Positions 41,728 through 54,275 are shown, counted from the stretch's first letter. The stretch is DNA of 64,000 bases from Glandiceps talaboti (GCF_964340395.1 NC_135567.1:15567806-15631805), one strand, 5' to 3'. Notes: generated by a model from the sequence alone, not told the origin. Made by a program: numbers and translations.

Positions 41728-44700
41728 TTTTCTGCATTCCAAACGAAAACACCAATAACCCTGTTCCTCCAAACCCAATTCTTCTGCTCAAAATCATTAC
41801 ACCATAGTCTCCAATGTTATTATGACTGAAGTCAAGATAAGTCAGACTTCTCATGTACCCCATCCCTCTACTCAAACTCTTTACACCTTCATCTCCAATG
41901 TTATTATGACTGAGGTCAAGATGAGTCAGACTATCCATGTACCTCATCCCTCTACTCAAACTCTCTACACCTTCATCTCCAATGTTATTATGACTGAAGT
42001 CAAGATAAGTCAGACTTCTCATGTGCTCCATCCCTCTACTCAAACTCTCTACAGCTTGGTCTCCTATGTTATTGTTACTGAGTGTAAGTTTATGTAAATG
42101 TTTCAGTACAGTAATGTCTTTACATACTTCAATCATTTCTTTTTGTGACCAATGCATATTAGTAGAGATATCTAAGACAGTGACATCATCAAGGCTCTTA
42201 AATAATGATTGAAACTCACACAGTTTCAGATTATCTTTCTGGTATTCTGGAATACTAGGGAATTGTCGAATCTGATTTTTAATGAATGGCATAATCCTAT
42301 CAAGACCAGACCAATTATGACTAACATCAACTTTACTTAGGATATTATAATCCTGAATGTCATTCAATAGGGTCTGTATTCCCCTAGCTCCAATAGAGTT
42401 ATAACTCAAATCAAGTGTGTTGATGCCTTTCAGACAGGACAAGCCACCTGTAGCCAAACGCTCTACACCTTCATCTCCAATGTTATTATGACTAAGGTCA
42501 AGATAAGTCAGACTCCCCATGTACTCCATCCCTCTACTCAAACTCTCTACACCTTGGCTTCCTATGTTATTGTTACTGAGTGTAAGTTTGTGTAAATTAT
42601 TCAGTACAGTAATGTCTTTAAATACTTCAATCATTTCTTTTTCTGACCAATGCATATTAATAGAGATATCTAAGACAGTGACATCATCAAGGCTCTTAAA
42701 TAATGATTTAAACTCACACAGTTTCAGATTATCTTTCAGGTAATCTGGAATACTAGGGAATTGTCGTATCTGGTTTTTTATGAATGGCATAATCCTATCA
42801 AGACCAGAACAATTGTGACTAACATCAACTTTACTTAGGATGTAATCATCCTGAATGCCTTTCAGTAGGGTCTGTATTCCCCTAGCTCCAATAGAGTTAT
42901 AACTCAAATCAAGTGTGTCAATGCCTTTAAGCCAAGACAAGAAACCTCTACTCAAACTCTGTACACCCTGGTCTCCTATGTTATTATGACTGAGGTCAAG
43001 ATAAGTCAGACAACCCATGTACTTTATCCATCTACTCAAACTCTCTACACCTTGGTATCCTATGTTATTGTGACTGAGGACAAGATGAGCTAGACTACCC
43101 ATGTACTTCACCCATCTACTCAAACTCTCTAAACTTAGGTATCCTATGTTATTATGACTGAGGTCAAGATGAGTTAGACTACCCATGTACCTCATCCATG
43201 TACTCAAACTGTCTACCACTTGGAATCCTATGTTATTATGACTGAGGTTAAGATAAGTCAGACTGCCCAAGTATTCCTGGACCATTACTCTGCTAAAACT
43301 GTATTCACTTCGGTATCGTATGTTATTATGACTGAGGTTAAGATGTGTCAGACCACCAATGTACTTAATCCCTCTACTCAATCTCTCTACACCTCGAAAT
43401 CCTATGTTGTTATGACTAAGGTCAACATAAGTCAGACTAACCATGTATTTCATCCCTCTACTCAAACAGTCTACACCTTGGTCTCCTATGTTATTGTTAC
43501 TGAGGTCAATGAGAGTCAGACTACCCATGTACTCCATCCCTCTACTCAAATTCTCTACAGCTTGGTCTCCAATGTTGTTATTACTTAAATTCAACTCCTT
43601 CAAAATAGACATATTCCTAAGGCTCTGATTTAGGTAACTAACTGCACCACAATGAATCACACAATTTTTTAATATTAATTTTCCTAAGTGTCTGAATACT
43701 CCTAATTCTTGACAGGTTTGTAAACATTCCTCTTCTGACAGCTCTGATGCTTCAAAACCAGTAACAAGAAGAAGCTGGTCAAAGATACCGATGTTATCTA
43801 ATTCATTTAATGAGAGATCTTTCTTACTTATCTCAGGAATTTCTGGTAATTTCAGTACATTATCTTTGACATCCTTCAATAACAGTCTACAGTGTTGTCT
43901 AATTAATTCTGTATGCACAATACTATAAGATACAAGACAGGGTAGTGACTTCAGAACTTTCACTAACAGAATACTATCATCTATGTTTAAGGTACTTTGA
44001 GTTAGACTTAAAGATGTTAAACTAGGTCTGGTTTTCTGACTGGCCATACACTCTAACATTTGATGACACAATGCCTCATTCATTCCAATAAGCTTTAGTT
44101 TCTTTGGAACATCCCGACATGAAAATACTTGTACAAACATGTGTATGTAGGAAACATCAATATCACACACAGGTTTACTAAATTTCATACAGACTGTATC
44201 ACATTTAGATATATATGGTTTATCAGTATCTCCAGTACGAGCTGATTTACTGTGTATGCATTTCAAGAGGGGGATTACTCTCAAAAACTTACTTGCTACA
44301 ACAAATTCCTGTGAATTAGAAATGTCAAAATCAACATTATCTAATCCTTCCCTTCTAGTTTTCAATTTCAAGTCACTGGAAAGCAGTGACTCAATCTTAT
44401 CGGAATATAACAATATGTTTCCAATGACAGATGTATTCTGTAATATAACACTCAAAGCATGCAAAGTTTGGTTTGAAATTACAGTAACGCTTGACAAATC
44501 TAAGGTTTGTTGTCCAAGTACACTTTCAATACTCTCTGCAAAAAGAGTAGGATGCTGACATTCAAACAAACAATGCCCTAAGTTTACAAGATCAGAATTC
44601 ATGACAAACCTTTCTTGTTTTATGGCTTTAGCAATTGCCACTATAACAATATCAGCTTTGTCTCCTAATATACCTGACATGTATGACAAGAGACATGGTA

Positions 44701-45303
44701 ACTGCTTTTCACAAAGCATAAAGGGTGTCTCCTGTTTCATTCCTTGAAAGTTTTCAGTGGTCTCAAGTCTAGTACACATATAACAAGCAATTATATACAA
44801 GTACACATACTGGTTTGAAAATTCAAACCCATGACATTTGTCAGATTTCTTTGCTAAACCAAACAAGTATTCATGCATATCAGTAATTTTACTTTCAATC
44901 ATCCATGACTCATACAACACACCAAGGTTATCTTCTGTAAGATTCTCATACAAACACTTTCCAACTTCCAGAAATCTATCCTGTACAACTTGCCATGCAT
45001 TCTCGACATCAAGTGTATTTTCCTTACAATACATCTCTACATGGTACTTTATGGCATACTCAGTTGCTGTTGTTAAAGTTGGAGGCAAAGTATAACAATT
45101 CTGACACCAGTAAGATACAATGGCAGGAAAGAAAAACTCTTCATTTCTAACTGTATCTATTACTGGATCAAATCTAGACTCTTCAATTAAATACTTAGCT
45201 TGAAGAAAGCTTTGTACATGGTTCAGTACGTATCTCTCCCATTTATCATACTGAGTAGCTCTGCATTCAGTTGATGTACTTGGACTTGAAACAGCTGACA
45301 TAT
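41723..45303 (-). CDS. gene B large exon: NLR-type helical tail plus diversified LRRs
   Basis: Acceptor CCCTACAG|AT at 45,303, in frame with the donor at 46,097 (GAT codon). The first 560 residues are nearly the same as in gene A: NLR post-ATPase helices and winged-helix-like region, no Walker motifs. The LRR part differs: more varied units, and a module of about 150 residues present twice (LDLSYNSIGARGIQTLL, VDVSHNxSGLDRIMPFI, RQFPSIP, VLDIS, HKLTLSNNNIG). The frame ends about 24 residues after an indel (GFGGTGLLVFSFGMQKR-stop), so the last LRR and tail are lost. A 1,192-residue reading from the Met is open. Likely recognition module of an immune-type receptor. Confidence 0.7.
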
Positions 45304-46096
45304 CTGTAGGGAAAATGAAATGACATGAAATGCCTAAATAAATATTTAATAAATTATATCATAACTAAAACGTGAAATTGTATGGTTTGCTTGTTTAGAA
45401 TGATAGCTTATTTATTTTGCTACGGTTCTACACACACTGATGTTTGATAGGAACATAATACCTTCTGCTGTATGCTTAAATTTACTAATCTAAAATTACA
45501 AAACGCACCCTGCATGTGTACATGTAAATCTGTGTGATAGCATAAATATACAAAATTAAATATGCTATAAAGCATTGCATATCTATTCATAAAAATATGA
45601 TATGATATGAAATGTAACATTGATTGTTGTGTATCATATACCCAGTATCACTTCAAATGTAAATCAATACAGAGCACGATCATTGAATTCATCAATATTT
45701 TTTCACATTACACACACTTTGCCCAAATACGGCGAGTCGCACCTTCACTAATATTGAAGCTCCGTGAACTGGCTTTGAGATTTTTCTAACCGTCGTTGTG
45801 TTTTTGTTCATGACTAATGTTTCACTGTCAATTCATGTGGTTATATGATTCAAATTATGTTTCTGTGTCAGTGCTACATAGGGTATATGATAATAGTAAA
45901 GTAATTGAAGAGAAGGGAATTACGATTGTAGTAAAAGGGAAACTTATAGTGTTGAGGAATAATATGAACAAAAACCAGGTTTTTTAGAGGGTAAAGGTCA
46001 TATTTAGGAAACAGGGTTTATGGACTATCGCTTAATAAGTCAAACCCTTCCGCCACACAATCTTGTTTCACAAACCCTATATTAACTGTAACTTAC
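45304..46096 (-). other. gene B last intron (about 0.8 kb)
   Basis: Short uninterrupted intron between the TRADD-N and LRR exons. No NACHT or other coding sequence inside, which shows the ATPase module is missing from the gene rather than hidden by the transposons seen in gene A. Confidence 0.7.
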
Positions 46097-46525
46097 CATG
46101 CATAATTTCTTTGACAATGTCAAACTCTTTTCTGTCAATCTTTAATTTAATTCTAGCGGTACATCCAGCTTTCTCAGCAAGAGCTCTCATCTCAGCTGTT
46201 ACTAGGATACCAGTCAAAGACTTCTCCAATTCACCAGATTCATATTTCTGCCAGAAATACTGCATATCTCCCTCTGAAAGGAAACTCAGAATAAAACGTA
46301 AGGACCCCGATAGGGTTCTCAATAACACAGCATTGTATGACTTGTAGTTCTCCTCCAACCTTTGAATGATGGCTGGATCTTTTCCTGCCAGGATAAGCTC
46401 TTTAATCAACTTAAAGTGTTCCTGAGCATCCTTTATTAGTTGTTTTTTTGCTTCAACCTTAATTCTTTTCTCTTGAATTTCCAATTCTTTTTCCTCCATC
46501 ATTAATTCAGCATCTATCACCACAG
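46097..46525 (-). CDS. gene B TRADD-N-like exon
   Basis: Acceptor ATTTTTACAG|CT, donor ATGCATG|GTAAGT, 429 nt, phase 1 on both sides, identical in length to the A exon. Residues 73 on (GSLRFILSFLSEGDMQYFW, QKYESGELEKSLTG, RIKLKIDRKEFDIVKEI) differ from A at only four positions. The preceding coiled-coil half (EEKELEIQEKRIKVEAKKQ) is only about 50% identical to A. Same adaptor-type interpretation as the A exon. Confidence 0.65.
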
Positions 46526-46839
46526 CTGTAAAAATTGTAAACAAAAATAAACATGTGATTAAAACAATCAGTCGGTGATAGATATCTGTCAATAATGTTA
46601 AAGCTCTCAAAACACACAGAATTACTATATGGTCTATATGTTCATATAAACTAATACCTTAAACCTACATGCAGTGGAGTGTTTGGTAAATGTAATTATC
46701 TCAAAATAGTGGCACTAAATTGAAAAAAAAGTTTGATTGATCAGGATGTGTTTAAAGCATTAGAATATCATCCAATTAATTAGGTAAATAACTCAAACTA
46801 TTGTATTGAGATTATTGTGATGTCAAGTAAAATACTTAC

Positions 46840-46929
46840 TTGGTGACAGTCTGCTTGTATCCTCTCTATTTCCTGCAATACTTATACCAGATACTGTGGT
46901 GAGGTTTTCAATGTCAGAAGAGATGTGAC
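46840..46929 (-). CDS. gene B 90-nt linker exon
   Basis: Acceptor TCTCCAATAG|GT, donor TCACCAA|GTAAGT; 30 residues ending REDTSRLSP. Phase 1 on both sides; joins the TRADD-N exon with codon ACT. Counterpart of 26,236-26,147. Confidence 0.6.
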
Positions 46930-48062
46930 CTATTGGAGAACAAAGAATTTGATAAATGATTGACTAGCCTACAATTGACCTTTTACAACATTATACATTC
47001 CTCTGTACTACAGTGCAATCATGATAGTACATATTTCAAAACAATCACTTTTAAACACTAGAATTGCAATGAATGTTTTTATTTTCATCACTACCATCAT
47101 TAAAAAAGAAGGCTACTTCTACAAAAAATCCCAAAAAGCTAAAAATTGAAATAATGCAACTGTGTGGAAACTATAATTAATATTTTGGAAAACATTTTAA
47201 AACATCAAATGCACTTCATAGTGACTATCTTTGATTATGATGAGTTTGGTTTGGGGAAAAGTTTGAATGCCCTTTAGAAATCATGAGCTATGGCATTGTT
47301 ATTTTACATGTTAGTGTAAAAGTGTAAATGTGCGACATGAATGAAATAAGAGTCGAGACTCAAAGCCTTGCACATCTGTCATTTTTAGCACGTTAGAAAC
47401 TTTCAAAAATGTCAAATGCACCAAGGAAAAATGTAAAGATGCGTCACGATTGAAATAAGTGTGGTGACTCACATCCTTGCATGTTTGTCATTTTTGGCAC
47501 GTTAGAAACTTTCAAAAATGCCAAACGTGCAGAGCAAAATGTAAACTTGTGTCACGATTGAAATAAGATTGACAAACGTGCAAGGCTTTGAGTTGTCACT
47601 CTTATTTCAATAATGCCGCACCACTACATTTTTGCTCTGCACGTTTGACATTTTTGAAAGCTTCTAAGAGTCGAGACTCCAAGCTTTGCACGTTTGTCAT
47701 TTCTGGCACGTTAGACTCCAAGTCTTGCACATTTGTCATTTCTGGCACGTTAGAAACTTTAAAAAATGGCAAATTTGCAGAGCAAAAATGTAAACGCACG
47801 ATTGACAAAATAGTGCTCGACTATAAGCCTTGCAAGTTGTTTCAAACGTGTAGAAAATGATAACATTGGGAGAAAAATGTTGCATGTTTGTCAAAAATGA
47901 GAAATCACAGACTGTTGGCCATAGATGGAAATCATACATACACATGCAATTAAAAAGTGTTGGTACAAATATTGTTCACAATTATTACAACTTGTCACCG
48001 ACGACATTACAATAATGTGACATGTATGTCATACAAGTACATGTATACTGATAGTTTCTCAC
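46930..48062 (-). other. gene B intron with imperfect tandem repeats at about 47,330-47,830
   Basis: Phrases TTTTTGGCACGTTAGAAACT, GTGCAGAGCAAAATGTAAAC and GAGTCGAGACTC recur with variable spacing (roughly 100-130 bp) and some inversion. Short open frames there are not conserved in gene A. The remainder is unique. Confidence 0.5.
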
Positions 48063-48200
48063 CTTGTTGTCTTTGTTCTGACTTTTCACTATATGTAGCT
48101 TCACAGTCACTGGGTACTTGACTTGTTTCAGATGAAACCTTAGTGGCCATTCCATCACTTGTTACATGCTCACTTGCTGTTGTAGATGAAGTCATGGATC
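48063..48200 (-). CDS. gene B 138-nt S/T-rich exon
   Basis: Acceptor TTTTCTTCCAG|GA, donor CAACAAG|GTGAG; 46 residues (SMTSSTTASEHVTSDG ... SEKSEQRQQG). Phase 1 on both sides. Clean acceptor, unlike the gene A copy. S/T-rich linker. Confidence 0.6.
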
Positions 48201-48565
48201 CTGGAAGAAAACAAAGATTATTTCTAATTAAATATCTATGATTTATTCATTATAACTACTTGTTTCAGTAATTAACCAATAAATGCCTTCATTTCATGAT
48301 AACACAATTAACCTGAAGCAGTGATAGACTCTCATCTTGTCATTGTTCCGATTTGTCACCATGTATGAATTAACCATCACTAGATATTGTTTCAGAAGAC
48401 ACTATCAATTACTGAAATATATTCACAGACAATATTTTAGATAAAAATATGATTTAAAACTTTTTATTTGAGATATTTTAGATATTGCTGAATACATGAC
48501 ATATATACATGGTCTACACCTTAATTTCTAGATGATTGACATAGTCTAGCAGATGAGTTTCTTAC
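48201..48565 (-). other. gene B intron with a dead S/T exon (48,411-48,336)
   Basis: The dead exon keeps its acceptor (ATATTTCAG|TA) but has the donor GT changed to AT, like the two dead copies in gene A. Confidence 0.5.
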
Positions 48566-48649
48566 CTTGTTGTCTTTGTTCTGGTTTGTCACCATGAGTG
48601 ACACCATCATTACCAGTCACATGACTTGTTGTAGATGAAACCATGGTTA
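48566..48649 (-). CDS. gene B 84-nt S/T-rich exon
   Basis: Acceptor TTTCTTTCAG|TA, donor CAACAAG|GTAAGA; 28 residues: TMVSSTTSHVTGNDGVTHG, then DKPEQRQQG. With the GT-exon donor at 50,547 the joined codon is ATA. Phase 1 on both sides. Confidence 0.6.
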
Positions 48650-48905
48650 CTGAAAGAAAGAGAGAAAACAGTCCAATTAGATCAACATAAAGTACAACTT
48701 AACACCCAATACATGTGTATGACGTCAATTCATGACACTATCAAACAGATATAGTTTCTCACCTTTTTATATCTGTACTGATATGTTCTCATCAGGGGTT
48801 ACCAGTGATGTATAGTAAAACACTAATTTCTTGTGACGCACAATTATTTAGTATTTCTCTATCCCTTAGAATACAGAGACAAGATGAGCCACATTTTATC
48901 ATTTT

Positions 48906-49815
48906 GACCCACTTCCCAAAGGTGACAGATCAACTCCTCCCAATTTCAATTCATCCCACTCAACTCGTCAAATTTTCAACTCGCCCCATTTTCAACTTGC
49001 CCCATTTTCAACTTGAATCAACTTTTACAATATAATTTACCTGTGCATATATGAAATCGAACCTAGTAGTATTCAGTTTGGAGGGTCTGTGGTATCTCGT
49101 ATTCCACTAATGAAGTACCACTTGCGCTGTAAACACATACTACAATACTTAGTTGTGTTAACTAAGGAGAGGAGACACATCTCCAAACCCGTACGCGTGG
49201 AAGTCGTAATGTAAGCGTTTCAGTCACTTATATTCTCCCTGGTTATTATCATTTTTATTTCTTATTTGGGTTGTAAACATTCAGTCCCAATGTGAAAAGT
49301 GATATTCAATGACTGAAGAAAGTTGTCAAGTTGTGCTAGTATAAGTTCTAGATCTAGCAAACACTTAGCCAAAACCCACACCACTTTCTGCTACGAAATG
49401 TTACATTTGCTACACTACAACTGGCCACGTAGGTAAAATCATGTAAATTTTTCGGTTCCTGTACTTCGAGTCCATGTATCATTTAGATTTATAAACGTTT
49501 ACTAGTGTTGCTGGGGCGAGTTGAAAATGGGGCGAGTTGAATTGGGGTGAGTTGAAATGGGACGAGTTGAAATTGGGACGAAGTGAATCGCAATCCTTCC
49601 CAACCCCCCTCCCCACACAACCATTGATCCTGAAGGAAAACCCCACCCATTGTGTGCTGTATTGTGTAAATTGATTAGCATTCTGGCAATTTTAACATGG
49701 AAATGCTTTGTTAGACTTTCCACTACTGCAAATGTACATGTTTGTAGCGTGAAGCTTTCAGTATCAGGACTTGAAATTAACTTTTTTCTTTGGTAGTCCC
49801 AGTGGGCTACCAATT
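48906..49815. mobile_element. segment present in B only, with inverted GAGTTGAAAATGGGGC-type ends
   Basis: About 0.9 kb with no counterpart in gene A (there CATTTTATCATTTTCAGAAAG is continuous). It is bordered by a run of CAACTCGCCCCATTTTCAA units at 48,924-49,012 and their reverse complement at about 49,510-49,590, so it has repetitive inverted ends. A deletion in A would explain the outer part equally well. A 133-codon open frame at 49,903-49,502 overlaps the right end and has no recognised domain. Confidence 0.5.
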
Positions 49816-50095
49816 CAGAAAGTGGTAGCCCAAGGATGGTGACCAGTAGTCCTATATTCCTGAACTGAAAACAGAGTTCCTCTATTGGAAATATCTGTGC
49901 CATTAAAATATTTTTATGTCCGTAAATCTTACATCCCTTAAATCATCACATAATCAGTGGTAGCCTGAGTGGGCTATCAGCTAAAAATTATGGTAGTCCC
50001 AGGACAAGAATTGGTAGTCTGTGGACACATGACTACTGTTAATTTTGAACCCTGAGTATACTTAGTATTAATATGTTTAGTGTATATATAACACT

Positions 50096-50292
50096 TAGCA
50101 CAGCATGTTGGAACAACAGAGATTTGTATTACATTTCTGATGATTTGATAAGAACAGTTTTATGGTCTCTTTGCATGTAAATGAATTGCCAGGGGAACTT
50201 CTAATTTGTTGGTGAGGTGAACTTTACGTAAAGAGGCCATACAACTGATGATGGAATGTATTACTTGTCTCTTTGCTGTTCCAACATGCTGA
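50096..50292. mobile_element. foldback element, gene B copy
   Basis: Counterpart of 29,625-29,831: AGCACAGCATGTTGGAACA and TGTTCCAACATGCTGAGCC in inverted orientation. Confidence 0.7.
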
Positions 50293-50446
50293 GCCTATAG
50301 TAAAGTTATTAATCTAATTCATTTGTTTACTTTCTCTGTTTGTAACAGGTTCTGTCCGTCAATGATCTGATGTCGGCAGTTATAGTTCAGCCTTGATTAT
50401 GTCAACCACACATCAGATGATTTTGTCCTTGTAATAGTGCTACTGG

Positions 50447-50520
50447 GTATGTCCCATATATCAATAATACAGGGGTATGAGTATCTCATACGGTACCCCT
50501 GTATAATATGGGACATACCT
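50447..50520 (-). other. intron hairpin next to the GT-exon donor of gene B
   Basis: GGTATGTCCCATAT and ATATGGGACATACC arms with the inner pair TACAGGGGTA/TACCCCTGTA; better paired than in gene A (ATGGGACAT versus ATGGGTCAT). Confidence 0.6.
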
Positions 50521-50546
50521 GGTCATGTAAGATAAATTCTACTTAC

Positions 50547-51752
50547 TCGATGGTTTTGTTGATGTTGGTTTCCCAAAATGAGATAGGAATGTCTCATGCG
50601 TCTGTTCAATGTCTTGGCTGTCATGGTAACACTCCTTTACTGCCTTTGCATTTTTAGCTGCAGCTTTTGGATTAAGGAGTATCGATTTCAACTTTTTATA
50701 CAAGTCATCTTTTTCACCAGGGTCATATACAAAGTAATCAGCATAGAGTTCAAATTGTGTTGTGTAGAATTCACCAACTGCTGTTGATTTTGGCACCAAA
50801 GTTGGTAGTCCTGAGGCAATGGCATCCAATCCTTCCATCCCTATTGACTCATCAGGTGGTATTATACAGACATAACTTTGACGTAAATCTGTGCAAATAT
50901 CATCTTGACAGTCATATGGTGGGACAATGATTGGTTTTAAATAGGAAGTAGTCATATTGTTTTTAAGAAATGTTCGAGTGGTTACAGAATCTCTGCAAGT
51001 ATGATTTCGGATTAACAAGTCTGGTATCTTTCGAGCAACGTCATGAAATGTATCTGCTACTTTACTTACAGCTTCCAGTGGTATTTTGCTAGCTTTGTCC
51101 AAATTTGGGTTGGTCAATTTCATCAACGTCTGTTTTTCCACAACCTCTGGTTTAATAACATCAACCTGTAAGTCAAAGAAACATTCATCTGGTCTTGGCA
51201 GGTACAGTTCATGTTTTATGGGACGGTTTGCAGCCTGGTAGATGGTGCAGAAACGTGCAAACACCTTTGGTCCAACAGAGAATACTGCATAGGCAAGTTC
51301 TGCAAATTTTACACACCTCTTTGATTCATCTACAGATGATGGAACAGTGTGGTTTATAAGCACAACTTTTGCATCAGGAAACAAACGTCTCTTAATAGCA
51401 AAGGCAGCTGCACAAGTCATAGGAAAATGGCCGACTATGGTTTCAACATTCTGTACACTTGACAGTGTTGTAAAATAAGTATCTGGCTGGCCTAACCATT
51501 TACAGCTAGGTACTTCATCTTGTACATCATGTGCCAAGATGTCATCAAAACATGGAAGAATTAGTTTCACGTTATTTGTCTCTGCATCCTCTGCATGTTT
51601 AGCTTTTAACACAACACAGTGTGTTTCATGTTGTGTACATCTAGCTACACTGGTGGCAAGTTGACAGTTAAGTACAGATACAGGATCACCAGCTCTATTC
51701 CATTCTTCAGCCACAAATAGAGTTGCCATTTTGCAGCAATACAATGAGAAAT
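50547..51752 (-). CDS. gene B GT-B glycosyltransferase-like exon
   Basis: Acceptor TCTTGTTTATAG|AT at 51,752, donor CATCGA|GTAAGT at 50,547, phase 1. The frame is open from the acceptor (FSLYCCK before the Met at 51,729), so it can be an internal exon joined to 54,029. Motifs as in gene A: IVGHFPMTCAAAF, VVLINHTVP, FSVGPKVFARF, ESIGMEGLDAIASGLPTLVP. About ten amino-acid differences from gene A, mostly in the first 100 residues. The acceptor-loop glycines are missing here too (AGDP), so a catalytically weak or sugar-nucleotide-sensing domain is possible. Confidence 0.7.
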
Positions 51753-52100
51753 CTATAAACAAGAGAAAGACAAAATTTCAATGTGTCTCTTCACAGTGGC
51801 TTGATCAAAAGAAGGTATACCTAATAATGTTTTTCAGGTGAGACAAGTCTTGAAATAGGAATATTTATAAACCAGGTTATATAAAACATATTCAGTATAG
51901 TTGGGGCTGTATTTTGTGTACTGCAATGACTTGATGGGTGTCACATTGTATAAATGCAATTCATGAAGTTTCAGTCTTTCTACATGTAATTAGATTGCAA
52001 GTTGGGACAAAATTTAACCAACAGGAAAATAAACTCATGTGAACAAAATAAACGAAGGCAAAATATAAACTCACACAAATAGGAAAATCAAAAGTTTGTA
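51753..52100 (-). other. gene B intron, no feature seen
   Basis: AT-rich unique sequence before the 32-bp array. Confidence 0.4.
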
Positions 52101-52328
52101 CAGTGACCAAGCTGGTTAGTACATGACATGTATAAACCAGCTTGGTCACTGTACATGACATGTATAAACCAGCTTGGTCACTGTACATGTCATGTACAAG
52201 CCAGCTTGGTCACTGTACATGACATGTACAAACCAGCTTGGTCACTGTACATGACATGTATAAACCAGCTTGGTCACTGTACATGACATGTATAAACCAG
52301 CTTGGTCACTGTACATGACATGTATAAA
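52101..52328. repeat. 32-bp minisatellite, left part
   Basis: About seven copies of AAACCAGCTTGGTCACTGTA followed by the palindrome-like CATGACATGTAT. Continues at 53,451 after an inserted element. Confidence 0.95.
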
Positions 52329-53450
52329 CAAGCCATTGAGAATGACATAGTCCCCGCTATGATTGGGTTTTAAGGAATTAGCACTACTCTGATCACGCAA
52401 CAACACTTGTGAACCTAAATCAAACAGACTTAGATATGTTGTGTCTGCTTGTCGGACATGGAACATGCCTACAACAAGAAAGGATTGTTTGGGTATGGGG
52501 GATCATATCAATATGAAAATGGATATGCAAATGTATGTCAAAGAACACTGTCCTAATACCAACTCTGAATGAGATCTATTCAAGCATGTCTGAGTTATGG
52601 CTTTGGACATGGAAAATTCACAAACAAAATGGCTGCCAGGCAGCCATATTGGATCGTATCATGACGAAAATGGATATGCACATGTATGAAATAGAACACT
52701 GTCCTAATACCAACTTCGAATGAGATCTGTTCAAGCATGTCTGAGTTACGGCTTTGGACATGGAAAATTTGCAAACAAAATGGCTGCCAGGCAGCCATAT
52801 TGGATCGTATCACAATGAAAATGGATATGCACATGTATGTCATAGAACACTGTCCTAATACCAACTTTGAATGAGATCTGTTCAAGCATGTCTGAGTTAT
52901 GACTTTGGACATGGAAAATTTGCAAACAAAATGGCTGCCAGGCAGCCATATTGGATTGTATCACAATGAAAATGGATATGCACATGTATGTCATAGAACA
53001 CTGTCCTAATACCAACTTTAAATGAGATCTGTTCAAGCATGTCTAAGTTATGGCTTTGGACATGAAAATTCACAAACAAAATGGCTGCCAGGTGGCCATA
53101 TTGGATCGTATCATGACAACAATGAATATGCACATATATGCCATAGAACACTGTCCTAATACCAACTCTGAATGAGATCTGTGTGAGCATGTCTGAGTTA
53201 TGGCTTTAGACAGGGAAAATTCGCAAACAAAATGGCTGCTAGGCGGCCATATTGGATCGTATCATAAAACAAATTGACGTGCATATGTATGCCATAGCAT
53301 GTTGCCCCTGTACCAAGTTTGAAAAAAATCGGTACAGGCATCTCCAAGAAACGGCTGCGGACGGACGGACGGACGGACGGACGGACGGACGGACGGACAG
53401 ACGGAACCCAATCCATAAGTCCCCGTTCCGGACTTCGTCCGCGGGGACTA
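52329..53450. mobile_element. dispersed element with 150-bp tandem repeats (copy in B), inserted in the 32-bp array
   Basis: Inner bounds TAGTCCCCGC (52,348) and GCGGGGACTA (53,441-53,450), perfect inverted ends of 10 bp; homology to the other copy starts slightly earlier (AAGCCATTGAGAATGACA). Five to six units of the ATGGCTGCCAGGCAGCCATA repeat, then a (GGAC)n tract at about 53,361-53,398 and a terminal hairpin (AGTCCCCG/CGGGGACT). Confidence 0.75.
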
Positions 53451-53873
53451 ACCAGCTTGGTCACTGTACATGACATGTACAAACCAGCTTGGTCACTGTA
53501 CATGACATGTATAAACCAGCTTGGTCACTGTACATGACATGTACAAACCAGCTTGGTCACTGTACATGACATGTACAAACCAGCTTGGTCACTGTACATG
53601 ACATGTATAAACCAGCTTGGTCACTGTACATGACATGTATAAACCAGCTTGGTCACTGTACATGACATGTATAAACCAGCTTGGTCACTGTACATGACAT
53701 GTATAAACCAGCTTGGTCACTGTGTATAAACCAGCTTGGTCACTGTACATGACATGTACTAACCAGCTTGGTCACTGTACATGACATGTACAAACCAGCT
53801 TGGTCACTGTACATGACATGTATAAACCAGCTTGGTCACTGTATGACATGTACAAACCAGCTTGGTCACTGTA
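53451..53873. repeat. 32-bp minisatellite, right part
   Basis: About 13 copies, 32-bp spacing (for example 53,484 and 53,516), some shortened by 10-12 bp. Confidence 0.95.
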
Positions 53874-54028
53874 CAAACTTTTGATTGTATAGAATGACCC
53901 CTTGTTATGAAGTGAAGTAAAATAAATACACACTGCTATATAAAAAGCACTGTACAATAATGAAACACAACTATCTAATGTCAACGTAAAGTATGTTTCT
54001 AAATAAATCATCAGCTGATAGCACTTAC

Positions 54029-54087
54029 TGGCCAACATACAAACTACATCACAATGTTCATTGGACATAGTTAATGTTTGACATCCT
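54029..54087 (-). CDS. candidate gene B exon, end of an LW/TFIIS-N-like domain
   Basis: Acceptor AAGTTATCAG|AG, donor TTGGCCA|GTAAGT, 59 nt. Joined to the exon ending at 54,276 the frame stays open (AG+A = Arg, then GCQTLTMSNEHCDVVCMLA). The donor leaves A, which with the GT-exon AT gives Asn. DVVCMLAS resembles the conserved 'hxxLAK' helix of TFIIS-N domains; the usual following 'LVxxWK' helix is not found. Moderately supported by splice signals and phase, weakly by sequence. Confidence 0.4.
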
Positions 54088-54275
54088 CTGATAACTTGAC
54101 CAGAGTCTAAATATCACACCCACCATATTTTCACTTACTGCTTCATACATACAGAAACACTAATTAAACACTTTTTGGGGGTATATTCTTTACATACACA
54201 CATTTTCCCATCAACTACGAGTCCTCATTGTATACCACATAAAAGATATAGATGTGAATACCAGCAGTGTCTTAC

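Noticed and set aside
41728-41782. Small intron explaining the gene B frame change
   Set aside because: No GT...AG pair restores the frame within the 55-nt insert.
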